Below are positions 7,930-16,257 of a stretch of 64,000 nt of DNA, piece after piece (within the stretch, counting starts at the first letter, position 1; each line of letters begins with the position of its first letter). The stretch covers positions 26,058 to 90,057 of the forward strand of contig CP054937.1 of assembly GCA_013364255.1 (NCBI GenBank). Direction: 5' to 3'. Under the pieces are notes generated by a model, which had not been told where the DNA came from, did no database searches, and saw only the letters and a list, made by a program, of their open reading frames with translations. Origin of the DNA: Streptomyces seoulensis. Its GTDB lineage: Bacteria; Actinomycetota; Actinomycetes; Streptomycetales; Streptomycetaceae. The position numbers and the translations under genes are program-made.

Positions 7930-7942
7930 AACCCGGTTTTAG
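7926..7942. promoter_or_regulatory. Candidate parS site 1
   Basis: CTAAAACCCGGTTTTAG is a 17-nt palindrome around a central C. The 13-nt core AAAACCCGGTTTT (7928-7940) recurs at 8184, 9823 and, inverted, 9916. All four sites lie within 2 kb of parAB. ParB proteins bind such palindromes as centromeres. Confidence 0.7.
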
Positions 7943-7984
7943 CCCCAACCCGGCTCCAACTGCCTCCCCTGTCGTTGTCCGTAC

Positions 7985-8185
7985 GTGGACAGCAACGACG
8001 AGCAGACCCTCACCCTGGAACTGATGGCCGACTTCGGCCTTGATGTCGAGGCCGCAGCTGGCATGATCTCGCTGGCAAAGAAGGTCCACGCGCGTGAGGG
8101 ACACTTCAGCCTCGAAGGACTGCGTTGGCTGGTAACGGACGCCTACGCACAGGACCCACTGCTTCGGCTCTACTTGGACGGCTAA
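7985..8185 (+). CDS. Small acidic hypothetical protein (66 aa)
   Basis: GTG start at 7985. Helical, with an acidic N terminus (MDSNDEQTLTLELMADFG). The TAA stop is embedded in the second parS-like palindrome. Placed between two palindromes just ahead of parA. Family unknown. Confidence 0.5.
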   Translation: MDSNDEQTLTLELMADFGLDVEAAAGMISLAKKVHAREGHFSLEGLRWLVTDAYAQDPLLRLYLDG

Positions 8186-8196
8186 AACCCGGTTTT
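8184..8196. promoter_or_regulatory. Candidate parS site 2
   Basis: The AAAACCCGGTTTT core is identical to the copies at 7928 and 9823. It lies in the parA upstream region, so ParB bound here could also autoregulate parAB. Confidence 0.7.
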
Positions 8197-8316
8197 GACG
8201 CGCCGACCCGCCGTCCGCAGCCTCACCCCACAACTCAGCCATGCCATGCTGTCCCGGTCCGCCAGTACCAGCCCCACCCGGGGCTGGGAAGCACACGGAA
8301 CCAGGAGCACCACCAC

Positions 8317-9051
8317 ATGGCACGGATCACCGCGCTCATCAACCGCAAGGGTGGAGTCGGCAAATCGACTCTCACCGTCAACACTGCGGCCATCACTGCC
8401 CACGTCCTGGGCGAATCCCCCCACGGCGAACCCGACTACGTCGCCGCCGTCTCCGCCGACCCCCAAGGCTCCACCACCTGGTGGTCCGAACGCGTCGGCG
8501 ACGGGCTCCCCTTCTCCTTCATCCAGACCAAGACCCGCGCAGACATCGAGTTCTTCCCCGAACTGAAGAAGTCCCGCAAGGTCAAACACGCCTTCATCGA
8601 CACCCCCGGCTGGATGGACCTCCCCGAAGACGAGAAGCAGCACGCCGGCGACCCCTTCGGTGCCAGCGCAGCAGCCGACGCCATGCGCGCCGTCCTCGCC
8701 GTCGCCGACGACATCATCGTCCCCATCGAACCCGAACCCCTCGGCTTCATGCCTACCCGCGACACCATCGAAGAGGTCGTCAAACCGCTCGGCCTCCCGT
8801 ACCTCGTCGTCATCAACAACTGGGACCCCCGCGACGGCGAAGCCGACCTCGAGCAGACCAAGGACTACGTCAGCTCCCAGGGTTGGAAGCTCGCAAACAC
8901 CGTCATCCGCCACTACAAGGTCCACACCCGGGCCGCCCTCGAAGGCATGGTCGTTACCCAGTACAAGAAGAACAGGGTCGCCATGGAAGCCAGGGAGGAC
9001 TTCTACCAGCTCGCCCTTGAGATCGGCGCCGGCAAGAAGGGCCAGCGCTGA
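8317..9051 (+). CDS. parA: ParA-family partition ATPase
   Basis: 244 residues from ATG 8317. The deviant Walker A KGGVGKST is at residues 11-18 near the N terminus, followed by VSADPQGSTTWWSE and the Walker B-type FIDTPGW. The small size and missing N-terminal HTH resemble the short ParA group of plasmids. Known role: ATP-driven positioning of ParB-parS complexes on the nucleoid for faithful segregation. The stop overlaps the parB start (TGATG). Confidence 0.93.
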   Translation: MARITALINRKGGVGKSTLTVNTAAITAHVLGESPHGEPDYVAAVSADPQGSTTWWSERVGDGLPFSFIQTKTRADIEFFPELKKSRKVKHAFIDTPGWMDLPEDEKQHAGDPFGASAAADAMRAVLAVADDIIVPIEPEPLGFMPTRDTIEEVVKPLGLPYLVVINNWDPRDGEADLEQTKDYVSSQGWKLANTVIRHYKVHTRAALEGMVVTQYKKNRVAMEAREDFYQLALEIGAGKKGQR

Positions 9052-10169
9052 TGGCAGCCACGAAGAAGAAGGCGTGGACGGATCTTCTCGGCGCCGCTGG
9101 CCCCACCAGCGATTCGGGCGCACAGGAACCCGATGCCCCGGCTGAGCCGCCCACCACGGTCTACATGCACACTATCGTCGGGAACCCCGCCAACCCGCGG
9201 CCCGAAGAGGACTACACCGACGACGACCCAGAGTTCCGCGAGCTGAAAGCCTCCATGAAGGAGATCGGACAGCTCCAGCCTCTTGCCGTTGTCTCCCGGC
9301 ACGTCTTCGAGCAAGCGAAGGCCGACAGCCTCGCCCAGGCCCCCGCCAAAACCCGGCAGCTCATCCACGAAGCGGACTGGGTCGTCGTCACCGGCAACCG
9401 GCGCTTGGCCGCCGCCCGGCAACTCGGCTGGACCCGCATCGACATCCGCGTCCAGGACCAACTCGGCGACGAAGACGGCCGCATCGACGAAGCCGTCATC
9501 ATCGAGAACATTCACCGCAAGAACCTCGCCCCCATCAAGGAAGCCGAGTACCTTGCGGGAATGCTCGAGCGGCACGGCTCGCAGGAGAAGGTCGCCGCAC
9601 GGATCGGAAAGTCCCAGGTGTACGTGTCCCAGCGGCTCGCCCTGTTGAAGCTCGCCCCTGACATTCAGCAGGAAGTCGACGCGGGCACCTTGAAGATCAA
9701 GGAAGCGCGGCGGCTTGCCGGGCAGACGACCGACCATGACGAGCAGCGCGCCCGGGTCGCCGAGCTGCGGGTGAAGTCCGTCCAGTCGAAGCCGCCGCAG
9801 GCGCGTGAAGAGGGGCCGGCCCAAAACCCGGTTTTGAAGCCGTTCCCGGAGTCGGTAGCCACGCGGCCAGACACCGCGACGCGGGAGTCGGCCGCCGCCG
9901 GGCTGCCTCAGGTCCAAAACCGGGTTTTGAAGTCCCGCCCGTCCGCGCCTTCCGACCCTGAGTACCGGGATGGAATCCCCGAACCCCGGGAAGCCCCGGC
10001 ACCCGCGGCCACAGATCCAGTGGACCCCTCCACGCCGAAGCGGTTCCCCTACGAAGACGGCACGCTGGCGGCCCAGCACCTGATCAGGAAGATGCCGGAT
10101 GGAGAGTTCAACAAGATGATCGACATGTGCCTCGAGCACCGGTCGAAGCAGTCCGCCACCGCGGTCTGA
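9051..10169 (+). CDS. parB: ParB-family centromere-binding protein
   Basis: 372 residues. The ParB/Srx N-terminal fold carries the nucleotide-binding GNRRLAA at 115-121. Next come ENIHRKNLAPIKEAEYL and an HTH at ~183-200 (RIGKSQVYVSQRLALLK). The linker carries two copies of Q-N-P/R-V-L-K (258-263 and 289-294), encoded by palindromes identical in core to the candidate parS sites. Coupled to parA. Followed by a strong terminator. Confidence 0.93.
   Translation: MAATKKKAWTDLLGAAGPTSDSGAQEPDAPAEPPTTVYMHTIVGNPANPRPEEDYTDDDPEFRELKASMKEIGQLQPLAVVSRHVFEQAKADSLAQAPAKTRQLIHEADWVVVTGNRRLAAARQLGWTRIDIRVQDQLGDEDGRIDEAVIIENIHRKNLAPIKEAEYLAGMLERHGSQEKVAARIGKSQVYVSQRLALLKLAPDIQQEVDAGTLKIKEARRLAGQTTDHDEQRARVAELRVKSVQSKPPQAREEGPAQNPVLKPFPESVATRPDTATRESAAAGLPQVQNRVLKSRPSAPSDPEYRDGIPEPREAPAPAATDPVDPSTPKRFPYEDGTLAAQHLIRKMPDGEFNKMIDMCLEHRSKQSATAV
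9823..9835. promoter_or_regulatory. Candidate parS site 3, inside parB
   Basis: AAAACCCGGTTTT encodes part of QNPVLK in ParB. Same orientation as sites 1 and 2. Confidence 0.65.
9916..9928. promoter_or_regulatory. Candidate parS site 4, inside parB
   Basis: AAAACCGGGTTTT is the reverse complement of the other copies, 93 nt after site 3, and encodes part of QNRVLK. The two coding copies keep the palindrome despite a Pro/Arg change. Confidence 0.65.
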
Positions 10170-10183
10170 CCGCAGGGAATACC

Positions 10184-10226
10184 GGGCCCCGTCCTCCGCC
10201 ACCAGGCGAGGGTGGGGCCCTCTTTT
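10184..10226 (+). terminator. Terminator after parAB
   Basis: GGGCCCC (10184-10190) pairs with GGGGCCC (10214-10220). The stem is followed by TCTTTT. Confidence 0.8.
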
Positions 10227-10891
10227 CATGTTCAAGGCCAGGTATTGAACTTCTGTCAGTTCGCGGTGCTTCGTCCTGGCTTGTCATCGCTCTAACGGGT
10301 GACGGTCCTGTCCGCTGTCTTCACACTGCACGCATCGCCGTGTTGGCTGGAACACGTCAGCCACCTATGGGTGGCCGGCCGCCCGGCCGAGGACGCCCAG
10401 AGGGACGAGCCACGCTCGTTTCGCAGCCCTTCAGGCACCTCCCCCTCGGCCCCACGGGCGACCCCACGCAAGCCCAGCCGAACCAGGCCAGGCATGCCCC
10501 TACCCCTGTGTCGAGATCCGCAGCTAGACTCGCGTCATCTGACGGGCATGCCCACCACGGGCACCGTGAGGTCTCGCACCCCCGCGACGGAAACCAGGGC
10601 GTTGTCGGCAACACCGCCCCGCTCCGTCCGGGGGTTACTTATTGCCTCACAGGCAACATTCGACGGCACACAGCGCAACCCCGACGTGACGGAACGCGCC
10701 ACAGACGTTAGGAATCCGGTCACAGCGGCGTGAAAATTCCTCCGACCATTACCCACCCCATGAAATCGGTGCCACAGTGGCAACATCGCGGTTCGGACTG
10801 GCAGCCGCCCCGTGAGCCCGCCTGCCCAGACAACGGCATCATCACGGCCGGCGCCCTTCCCCCATCTGCCGGAGAAGCGGAGACCACCGCC
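10227..10891. other. Long non-coding interval between parB and 10892 gene
   Basis: About 660 nt without a convincing gene. It contains the perfect palindrome TTGCCT-CAC-AGGCAA (10642-10656), a possible operator, and several short reading frames lacking ribosome sites. I see no iterons or tRNA. It could carry promoter or origin functions. Confidence 0.4.
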
Positions 10892-11305
10892 ATGTCCGCA
10901 GCAGAGCCCGCCCCCGCCCCCCACCACCTGAACAGGGACACCGACGCAGCCGTATACAGCCTCGACAGGCACCGCGCACCGCGGACCGCACGGCACACGG
11001 CATCGGGACGGTGGACCAGCATGCCAGCCCCCTCGCCCGACACCCCCACCGAGGCAGCCGACCACACGGTCCAGCCGGCGGGCCGGTCGGCCGAGGAGAA
11101 CATCGCCGACTACGCCGAAGCGTCCATGAACGCCCGCGGGCAGTCCCTCACCAACCCGGCCACCGCGGCCGCCTACACCGCCACCCTCGCCCTGGCCGGA
11201 CAGACCTTGCGTGGTGCTGTCGCACAGGGCCTGATCAGCGAGGAGCAGCGGGTGAAGCTCGCCGACCTGCTGGCCGCACTGGAAAACGCTCCTCGACACC
11301 TCTGA
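10892..11305 (+). CDS. Hypothetical protein, helical C-terminal domain
   Basis: 137 residues. ATG 10892 was chosen because GGAG at 10879-10882 precedes it; the frame is open further upstream to GTG 10730. The first 70 residues are Pro/Ala/Thr-rich and probably disordered. The rest is helical (NATAxxY-like LTNPATAAAYTATLALAGQT). No family recognised. It stands alone between two long intergenic regions. Confidence 0.5.
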   Translation: MSAAEPAPAPHHLNRDTDAAVYSLDRHRAPRTARHTASGRWTSMPAPSPDTPTEAADHTVQPAGRSAEENIADYAEASMNARGQSLTNPATAAAYTATLALAGQTLRGAVAQGLISEEQRVKLADLLAALENAPRHL

Positions 11306-11338
11306 ACTGCCTTCACGCCGCCTCTACATCTACTTCAC

Positions 11339-11388
11339 GTTGCATTCACCGACAGAGAGTGCAACAGAATGTAGATCATCTAGTTGCA
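11339..11388. promoter_or_regulatory. GTTGCA repeats upstream of 11535 gene
   Basis: GTTGCA (11339-11344), its complement TGCAAC (11360-11365) and GTTGCA again (11383-11388) form spaced inverted/direct repeats in an AT-richer patch. It is probably a regulator-binding region for the 11535 gene. No confident -35/-10 pair. Confidence 0.35.
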
Positions 11389-11534
11389 CAGAGTTCAACT
11401 ACCGGCCCACCCGTGCCATGATGAGGGCGTCCGGAACACCCGGAAGAACAACATCCGGCCGCCGGCGCGCGCCCCACGCACCACGTGTACGGACGATCCG
11501 CGCCCCCGGCGGCCACTAGGGGACGGGGACGCCT

Positions 11535-12089
11535 ATGAGCCACGAGGACGACGCAGCGCACCGCCTCGCCGCACTCGCCACCTACTACCGGCAACACCCC
11601 GTCAAAGGACCCGCCGGCCACTCCTACATCAGCTCCGAACCCCGCGCCACCCAGACCGCCCCCGGCCTCCCCTGGGACACCGGCACAGACGACCACATCA
11701 CCCGCTCCATCACCGAAGTCGTCAACCACACCCGCGCCATCAACCCCGACGCCGAACCCGTCCCCGTCCACGTCGCCAACGTGTACGAGTGGTGCCGCGC
11801 CAACACCGCGGCCGCCGACGCCGACCAGGAACAGCAACGCGAAGCCCTCATCTACCGGCAGGGCCTGGAGCACGCCATCCGCGCCGGCGACCACAGCGTC
11901 ATCCGCCCCCACCGCTGCCCCTCCTGCGGCGCCCCCGGCCTGTTCTGGCAACGCCACCTCCAGGCAGCAATGTGCGTCAACCGGCACTGCGCCCGCCGCA
12001 ACCACGGCAGGCACCAGCAGTACAGCCTCGCCGAACTCGCCTACGAACACGTCGCCACGAAGAACGCCAAAAAATCTTCGGCAGGATAG
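11535..12089 (+). CDS. Hypothetical protein with zinc-ribbon motif
   Basis: 184 residues. Residues ~125-165 contain CPSCGAPGLFWQRHLQ followed by MCVNRHCARR, a C-x2-C...C-x4-C arrangement suggesting a zinc ribbon that recognises nucleic acid. The N-terminal part looks helical. ATG 11535 is the first Met of the conserved-looking part. Unknown function. Confidence 0.6.
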   Translation: MSHEDDAAHRLAALATYYRQHPVKGPAGHSYISSEPRATQTAPGLPWDTGTDDHITRSITEVVNHTRAINPDAEPVPVHVANVYEWCRANTAAADADQEQQREALIYRQGLEHAIRAGDHSVIRPHRCPSCGAPGLFWQRHLQAAMCVNRHCARRNHGRHQQYSLAELAYEHVATKNAKKSSAG

Positions 12090-12229
12090 GCAACCGTACC
12101 CGGGGTAACCGAGTCGTACCCAGCAACCCGAACCGATCCGACATCACCACAACCCTCAGGACCCACCAGTCCACCCGTCATCGGCCGCCGTAGCTGCGAA
12201 CTGTGGCCGTCGATCATGGGAGGCCACCC

Positions 12230-12493
12230 ATGGCCATCGCAACCCTCACCCCAGCCGCCCACGACGCCACCCCCATCGAAGACCCCGTGTCCTACGAAGA
12301 GGCCGCCCTCTCGTTCATGGAGACCGGCCACCCCGCGTTCCAGTGCTCCGTGAAGGCCGCGGCCCGCAAGCTGGCCCGGTGGGCCGCGGAGGACGGTCAC
12401 CCCACGCAGCCAATCGGGCGGGTGCACTACGTGTCGTACTCGGATCTGCTGGAGTCGTACACGCGCCGCTTCCCGGCCCCCAGGAGACCCTGA
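12230..12493 (+). CDS. Small putative DNA-binding protein
   Basis: 87 residues. ATG 12230 follows GGGAGG at 12218-12223. The stretch QCSVKAAARKLARWAAEDGH, followed by VHYVSYSDLLESYTRRF, resembles a small winged-helix or excisionase-like fold. Followed by a rho-independent terminator. Function inferred weakly. Confidence 0.5.
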   Translation: MAIATLTPAAHDATPIEDPVSYEEAALSFMETGHPAFQCSVKAAARKLARWAAEDGHPTQPIGRVHYVSYSDLLESYTRRFPAPRRP

Positions 12494-12516
12494 CCCCACC
12501 CCATGATTGCCGTCCC

Positions 12517-12548
12517 GCCCTGACGTCTGCCCGCGTCAGGGCATTTTT
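12517..12548 (+). terminator. Terminator before early operon 1
   Basis: GCCCTGACG (12517-12525) pairs with CGTCAGGGC (12534-12542). ATTTTT follows. Confidence 0.85.
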
Positions 12549-12573
12549 CATGCCCGGATCCAGGAACCTCCGC

Positions 12574-12610
12574 ACTATGCATTGCAATGCCATGCCCAGC
12601 GGGATACTGT
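12574..12610 (+). promoter_or_regulatory. Shared promoter/operator, copy 1 (P12.6)
   Basis: TTGCAA (12582-12587), a 17-nt spacer and TACTGT (12605-12610) form the promoter. The -35 sits inside the perfect palindrome GCATTGCAATGC (12579-12590), which is followed by CATGCC. The same arrangement occurs at 19.1 kb (+), 35.6 kb (-) and 38.3 kb (-). It would drive the 12681-19069 operon. Confidence 0.75.
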
Positions 12611-12680
12611 GGGGACACCGATAAGGCAACAGCCCCCCAAACAGGGCTAGTTCCCGCCTACCCGCACCCCTGGAGCCACC

Positions 12681-13031
12681 GTGGCCGTGATGACGCACGC
12701 CCCCGCACGCCCCACCGCCGACTACCGCGACCTCACCGCCACCATGCAAGCCGCCATCGACAAGGCCCTGAAAGATGCCGACAACGCTCCTCCCGGCGAC
12801 ACCTACTTCGACGCCATGGAGTACGTCGCCCTCGCGGCTGGCATACCCCTCCCCGCCAGCCGCGACCTCGCCATCTGCGACTGCCTGAACCACGGCTGCG
12901 GCTGCGGCACCATCTTCGACACTGCCCTCCCCGGCCTGGTCATCACCGCCAACTCGGACCCCGACCACAACCTCAGCCGCCTCCAGTGCCAGCTCTGCGG
13001 CCACGACCACCCCCGGCCCATTACCGACTGA
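12681..13031 (+). CDS. Hypothetical early protein with Cys motifs
   Basis: 116 residues from GTG 12681, preceded by GGAG at 12671. First gene after the shared promoter. It carries ICDCLNHGCGCGTIFD and a C-terminal LQCQLCGHDH, so it probably binds zinc. Unrecognised family. Confidence 0.6.
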   Translation: MAVMTHAPARPTADYRDLTATMQAAIDKALKDADNAPPGDTYFDAMEYVALAAGIPLPASRDLAICDCLNHGCGCGTIFDTALPGLVITANSDPDHNLSRLQCQLCGHDHPRPITD

Positions 13032-13049
13032 CCCCGAAGGAACCCGACC

Positions 13050-13286
13050 ATGCCGACCTACCGCTTCCAGGAAGTCCCCCTCTACGCGAACAAGACCGTC
13101 CCGTGCGCCGGAGGGTGCGGCAAGAAGCTGCGACGCCAGCGGAAGTTCGCGCAGACCCTCAACCCCTTCAACAAGGACGCCGAGGGCCGCCCCAAGACCT
13201 CGCAGCAGATCCAGGCGGAGCTGTCCCAGCAGGCCAAGGAGTGGAAGAGCGCCCCGGAGACCTGCGACGCCTGCTTCGTCGCCTGA
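13050..13286 (+). CDS. Small zinc-binding-like protein
   Basis: 78 residues. VPCAGGCGKKLRRQRKFAQT and a C-terminal TCDACFVA provide four cysteines in two pairs (C-x3-C and C-x2-C), a treble-clef-like pattern. The middle is basic and helical. Function unknown. Confidence 0.6.
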   Translation: MPTYRFQEVPLYANKTVPCAGGCGKKLRRQRKFAQTLNPFNKDAEGRPKTSQQIQAELSQQAKEWKSAPETCDACFVA

Positions 13287-13300
13287 CCTGCCACAAACCT

Positions 13301-13335
13301 CCCCGGCCGCGCATGACCACACTGCGCGGCCGGGG
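13301..13335 (+). terminator. 12-bp perfect hairpin inside the early operon
   Basis: CCCCGGCCGCGC (13301-13312) pairs perfectly with GCGCGGCCGGGG (13324-13335). There is no U tract, so it may act as a partial terminator or an RNA stabiliser. Confidence 0.5.
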
Positions 13336-13356
13336 ACGCCAACCCAGGGAGACCCC

Positions 13357-13767
13357 ATGCGCACCGCCCACATCCTCCGCAAGCTGGCCACCGTCATCAA
13401 CACCCAAGGCCTCCACACCGGCCACCAGTTCGCCGCCCACGGTCCCATGGACAAGCTCGACATCTGCGCCATCGCCTACACCATCGCCGAAGACACCCTG
13501 GCACCCGCTGTGTTCTTCACCGACGAGTGCGCCTCCCTCGCCCTCATCGAGGCCAGCGAGCCCACCATGGCCGCCATCCGCGCCATCAGCGCCTCCCTGG
13601 ACACCGAACCCTGCGAGACCAACGGCCAGCCCGACTACATCGAGCACGTTTCTAACTGGACCGCCATCCCCGCCCCCTTCGCGACCGCGCCCCCCACCAT
13701 CAGCGAGGTCATCGGCCGCATCCTCCGCGCCGCCCAACACGCCGCCACCCACACCACCGCCGCCTGA
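13357..13767 (+). CDS. DUF6197-like hypothetical protein
   Basis: 136 residues. The opening MRTAHILRKLATVINTQGLH and the central CAIAYTIAEDTLAP resemble small Streptomyces DUF6197-type proteins. The family name is from memory and moderate in confidence. No catalytic motif is evident. Confidence 0.5.
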   Translation: MRTAHILRKLATVINTQGLHTGHQFAAHGPMDKLDICAIAYTIAEDTLAPAVFFTDECASLALIEASEPTMAAIRAISASLDTEPCETNGQPDYIEHVSNWTAIPAPFATAPPTISEVIGRILRAAQHAATHTTAA

Positions 13768-13780
13768 AACGGAGCCCCCC

Positions 13781-14014
13781 ATGACCGCGCAGATCCCCGA
13801 GACTCAGACCAGCAGCCCCGACAGCAACTCGTACGACGACGGATACACCGACGGCGAACTCGCCGCCATCACCCAACTCCCCGCCCGCCGCGCCCACGCC
13901 CGCGCCAACATGGCCGACGATTACGACCCCCTCTGGGCGCAGGGCTACATCGACGGCTACCTCCACCAGAGCCAGGTCACCCACGCCCTCACCCAGAACC
14001 GGCCCACAGCATGA
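13781..14014 (+). CDS. Small hypothetical protein (77 aa)
   Basis: ATG 13781 with GGAG at 13771. It contains a YDDGYTDGELAAI/YIDGYLHQ repeat-like pattern. Coupled to the next gene by an ATGA overlap. Unrecognised. Confidence 0.55.
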   Translation: MTAQIPETQTSSPDSNSYDDGYTDGELAAITQLPARRAHARANMADDYDPLWAQGYIDGYLHQSQVTHALTQNRPTA

Positions 14015-14415
14015 ACGCCCGAGAGCGCCTGGAGACCATGGTCCGTACCACCCGAGGCAGTATGACTGTCTGGTCCCCGGCCGAGGTACGTGACGCCCTG
14101 GACGCCTACCGCAACGAGGTCATCCTCAAGGCTGTCGGCCGCCTCCGCGCCATACCCGTCCAATGCACCGCCCTCACCGGACCCATCTGGTACGGCACCG
14201 GATGGAACGAGGCCATCACCCAGCTCGAAGAGATCGCCGACTACCAGAAGCCCGACGACGAGGCATACCCCGGCGAACTCGAACTCCTCCGCGCTCTCGC
14301 CATGAACGTCCGCCTCCGGGCACGGCAAGGAGACCTGCCGTCCGTGCAGCAGCTCGTGGAGCAGCACCACCAGGCCGACAAGGAAGCACGTACCAGGCAG
14401 GACCGCACAGCCTGA
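14011..14415 (+). CDS. Hypothetical helical protein (134 aa)
   Basis: Starts in an ATGA overlap with the previous gene. All-helical, mixed charge, no membrane span. Trp/Tyr cluster IWYGTGWNEAITQLEEIA. Family not recognised. Confidence 0.55.
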   Translation: MNARERLETMVRTTRGSMTVWSPAEVRDALDAYRNEVILKAVGRLRAIPVQCTALTGPIWYGTGWNEAITQLEEIADYQKPDDEAYPGELELLRALAMNVRLRARQGDLPSVQQLVEQHHQADKEARTRQDRTA

Positions 14416-14480
14416 CTCCACCCCCCACCAGCACCAGCAACGGAGCACCATCCAGGCACACCACAGGACGGAAGCCACCC

Positions 14481-15020
14481 ATGGCCACCAGAACCAGCAG
14501 CAGCAAGACCAGCACCGCGAAGAAGCCAGCCACCCGCAAGACCACCAAGCAGGCCACCCCCAAGACCAGCCCGGTCAACACCACCATCGTCGACCTCCGC
14601 CACCCCCTCCCCGTCCGCCGACGCGCCATCGTCGGCCCCCTCGGCGCCGTCGAGCAGGCCGCCATACGCGCCGCACTCGCCGCCGCAGCCGCCCAACTCC
14701 CCATCCCCGTCCGCGCCTGGAACGGCCCCACCGCCCGATTGGCCGACGGCACCACCATCACCCACACTCCCGCCCACACCACCACCAACCAGCCCCCCGC
14801 ATTCCACGCCGCGATCCGCTGCCCCAACGGCGCCATACACGCCTACACCATCCGCACCGCCGCAGACCTCGACCACGCACGCACACGCACCGCCGAATGT
14901 CGGCAGACCACCCTCCCCGCACCCGCCACCCCCGTCCCCAACCCGGCCATCCGCCGACTCAGCGACAACCCCACCGCCCGCGCCGACCAGGAGCAGCCGA
15001 AGGAGCACCCCCAGCCATGA
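14481..15020 (+). CDS. Hypothetical protein with Lys/Ser/Thr-rich N terminus
   Basis: 179 residues from ATG 14481. The first ~35 residues are Ala/Lys/Thr/Ser-rich, like a nucleic-acid-binding histone-type tail. A compact domain follows (DLRHPLPVRRRAIVGPLGAV...), then a Pro-rich tail. ATGA overlap with the next gene. Confidence 0.5.
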   Translation: MATRTSSSKTSTAKKPATRKTTKQATPKTSPVNTTIVDLRHPLPVRRRAIVGPLGAVEQAAIRAALAAAAAQLPIPVRAWNGPTARLADGTTITHTPAHTTTNQPPAFHAAIRCPNGAIHAYTIRTAADLDHARTRTAECRQTTLPAPATPVPNPAIRRLSDNPTARADQEQPKEHPQP

Positions 15021-15415
15021 CTGACCAGCCACCCGCCCGCTACCTCGCCCTCACCGAACGCGCCCGCAGGGAAGCCCCCACCGCCCCCGCAGCCAACATC
15101 AAGGCAGTCGAGTACACCATCAACTGCCTCCCCGACGACGACCTCGACTCCCACCTCTTCGAGATCCGCGTCCAGTACCGCGGTGCCGGACGATACGCCG
15201 TCATCCGCAACGGCAGCTGCCTCGGCATCGACGGAACATGGGACCAGGGCATCAAGGAGTACGACCGCGGCCAGAAGTGGCTGGACAACCACCGCTTCGA
15301 CCTCTACACCGCGCTCTGCCTCGCACAGGAACAGGCTCCACTCGTCACCGTCAACGGCCACACCGTGACCGACGCCCTCGCCATGCGAGCACAACGGGCG
15401 GCACGCGATGCCTGA
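15017..15415 (+). CDS. Hypothetical protein (132 aa)
   Basis: Coupled by ATGA. Alpha/beta pattern with FEIRVQYRGAGRYAVIRNGS and WDQGIKEYDRGQKWLDNHR. Looks like a single compact domain. Family not recognised. Confidence 0.55.
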   Translation: MTDQPPARYLALTERARREAPTAPAANIKAVEYTINCLPDDDLDSHLFEIRVQYRGAGRYAVIRNGSCLGIDGTWDQGIKEYDRGQKWLDNHRFDLYTALCLAQEQAPLVTVNGHTVTDALAMRAQRAARDA

Positions 15416-15629
15416 CACCGATCCCGGCTACGTCGACACGCTCGCCGGCCAACTCCGCACCCGCCATCCCGACCTCCTCCAAGCCGCCGAGAACGAACTC
15501 CAAGCCTTACGCGGCCGCCTCGCCACCGTCACCCGCTTCATCCACAACCCCGCCATCGCCCACGACATCCGCGCAAGCCTCGCCCGCGACCTCGGACTCC
15601 CCGAACCCACGGAGACACCCCATGCCTGA
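15408..15629 (+). CDS. Small helical protein (73 aa)
   Basis: Overlaps its upstream neighbour by 8 nt and its downstream neighbour by 8 nt, a compact phage-like arrangement. Helical. No motif recognised. Confidence 0.5.
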   Translation: MPDTDPGYVDTLAGQLRTRHPDLLQAAENELQALRGRLATVTRFIHNPAIAHDIRASLARDLGLPEPTETPHA

Positions 15630-16257
15630 CACCACCGACCCTCTGTCGCCGGAGCGCGAAGCCGAGATCGCCGCTGCCGTCGCCGCCTACGCGGCCCACC
15701 CGGACCTGGGGTTCGCCTGCTGTTCCGCGCACCCGGTAGCCGACGCTGTGCCCGCCCTCCTCGCCGAGCTGGCTGCGGTCCGCGCGGAGATCACCACCGA
15801 GATTGCCCGCTTCGGAATCTACGGATCGGCTCCCGTGGCAACCAAGGCACTTGTCGCTCGGGCCGACGAACTGGTCAACGAGAAGGCCGCACTGCGCGCC
15901 GAGCTGGCCGCGGTCCGCGCCGAACGCGACCAGGCGCTCGAAGACCTGACCGGCGTGAACCTGGCCCGTTGGGAAGAGGAGCAGGACAACGCCCGGCTCC
16001 GGCTCGCCCTGAAGTCCGCGCAGCGCGGACGGCGTAAGGCACGGGCCCGCGTCGCCGATCCGGAGAAGGCGACCGCAGAGCTCGACACCATGCCCGCCTG
16101 GCTGTACCAGCGCTTCTCCAAAGCCCGACTGCTGGATATGCCCACCTGGGACAACCTCGACGACGACTCGCGCACGTACTGGGAGCACCAGGCCCGAGCG
16201 GTGCGGCGTGCAGTAGCCCGAGGTGGCTTCAAGCAGGACGGCGGTGAGGTTCGGTGA
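15622..16257 (+). CDS. Coiled-coil hypothetical protein (211 aa)
   Basis: ATG 15622. It has repeated LAAVRAE/ELAAVRAERDQALE heptads at ~50-115 and a C-terminal helix bundle. Streptomyces phages and mobile elements often encode such proteins, with no assigned function. GTGA overlap with rusA-like gene. Confidence 0.55.
   Translation: MPDTTDPLSPEREAEIAAAVAAYAAHPDLGFACCSAHPVADAVPALLAELAAVRAEITTEIARFGIYGSAPVATKALVARADELVNEKAALRAELAAVRAERDQALEDLTGVNLARWEEEQDNARLRLALKSAQRGRRKARARVADPEKATAELDTMPAWLYQRFSKARLLDMPTWDNLDDDSRTYWEHQARAVRRAVARGGFKQDGGEVR

Noticed and set aside
10535..11299. 254-codon leftward frame over the parB-distal interval
   Set aside because: Val/Gly/Cys-rich low-quality product with no start signal. 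The rightward 10892 gene has a proper ribosome site.
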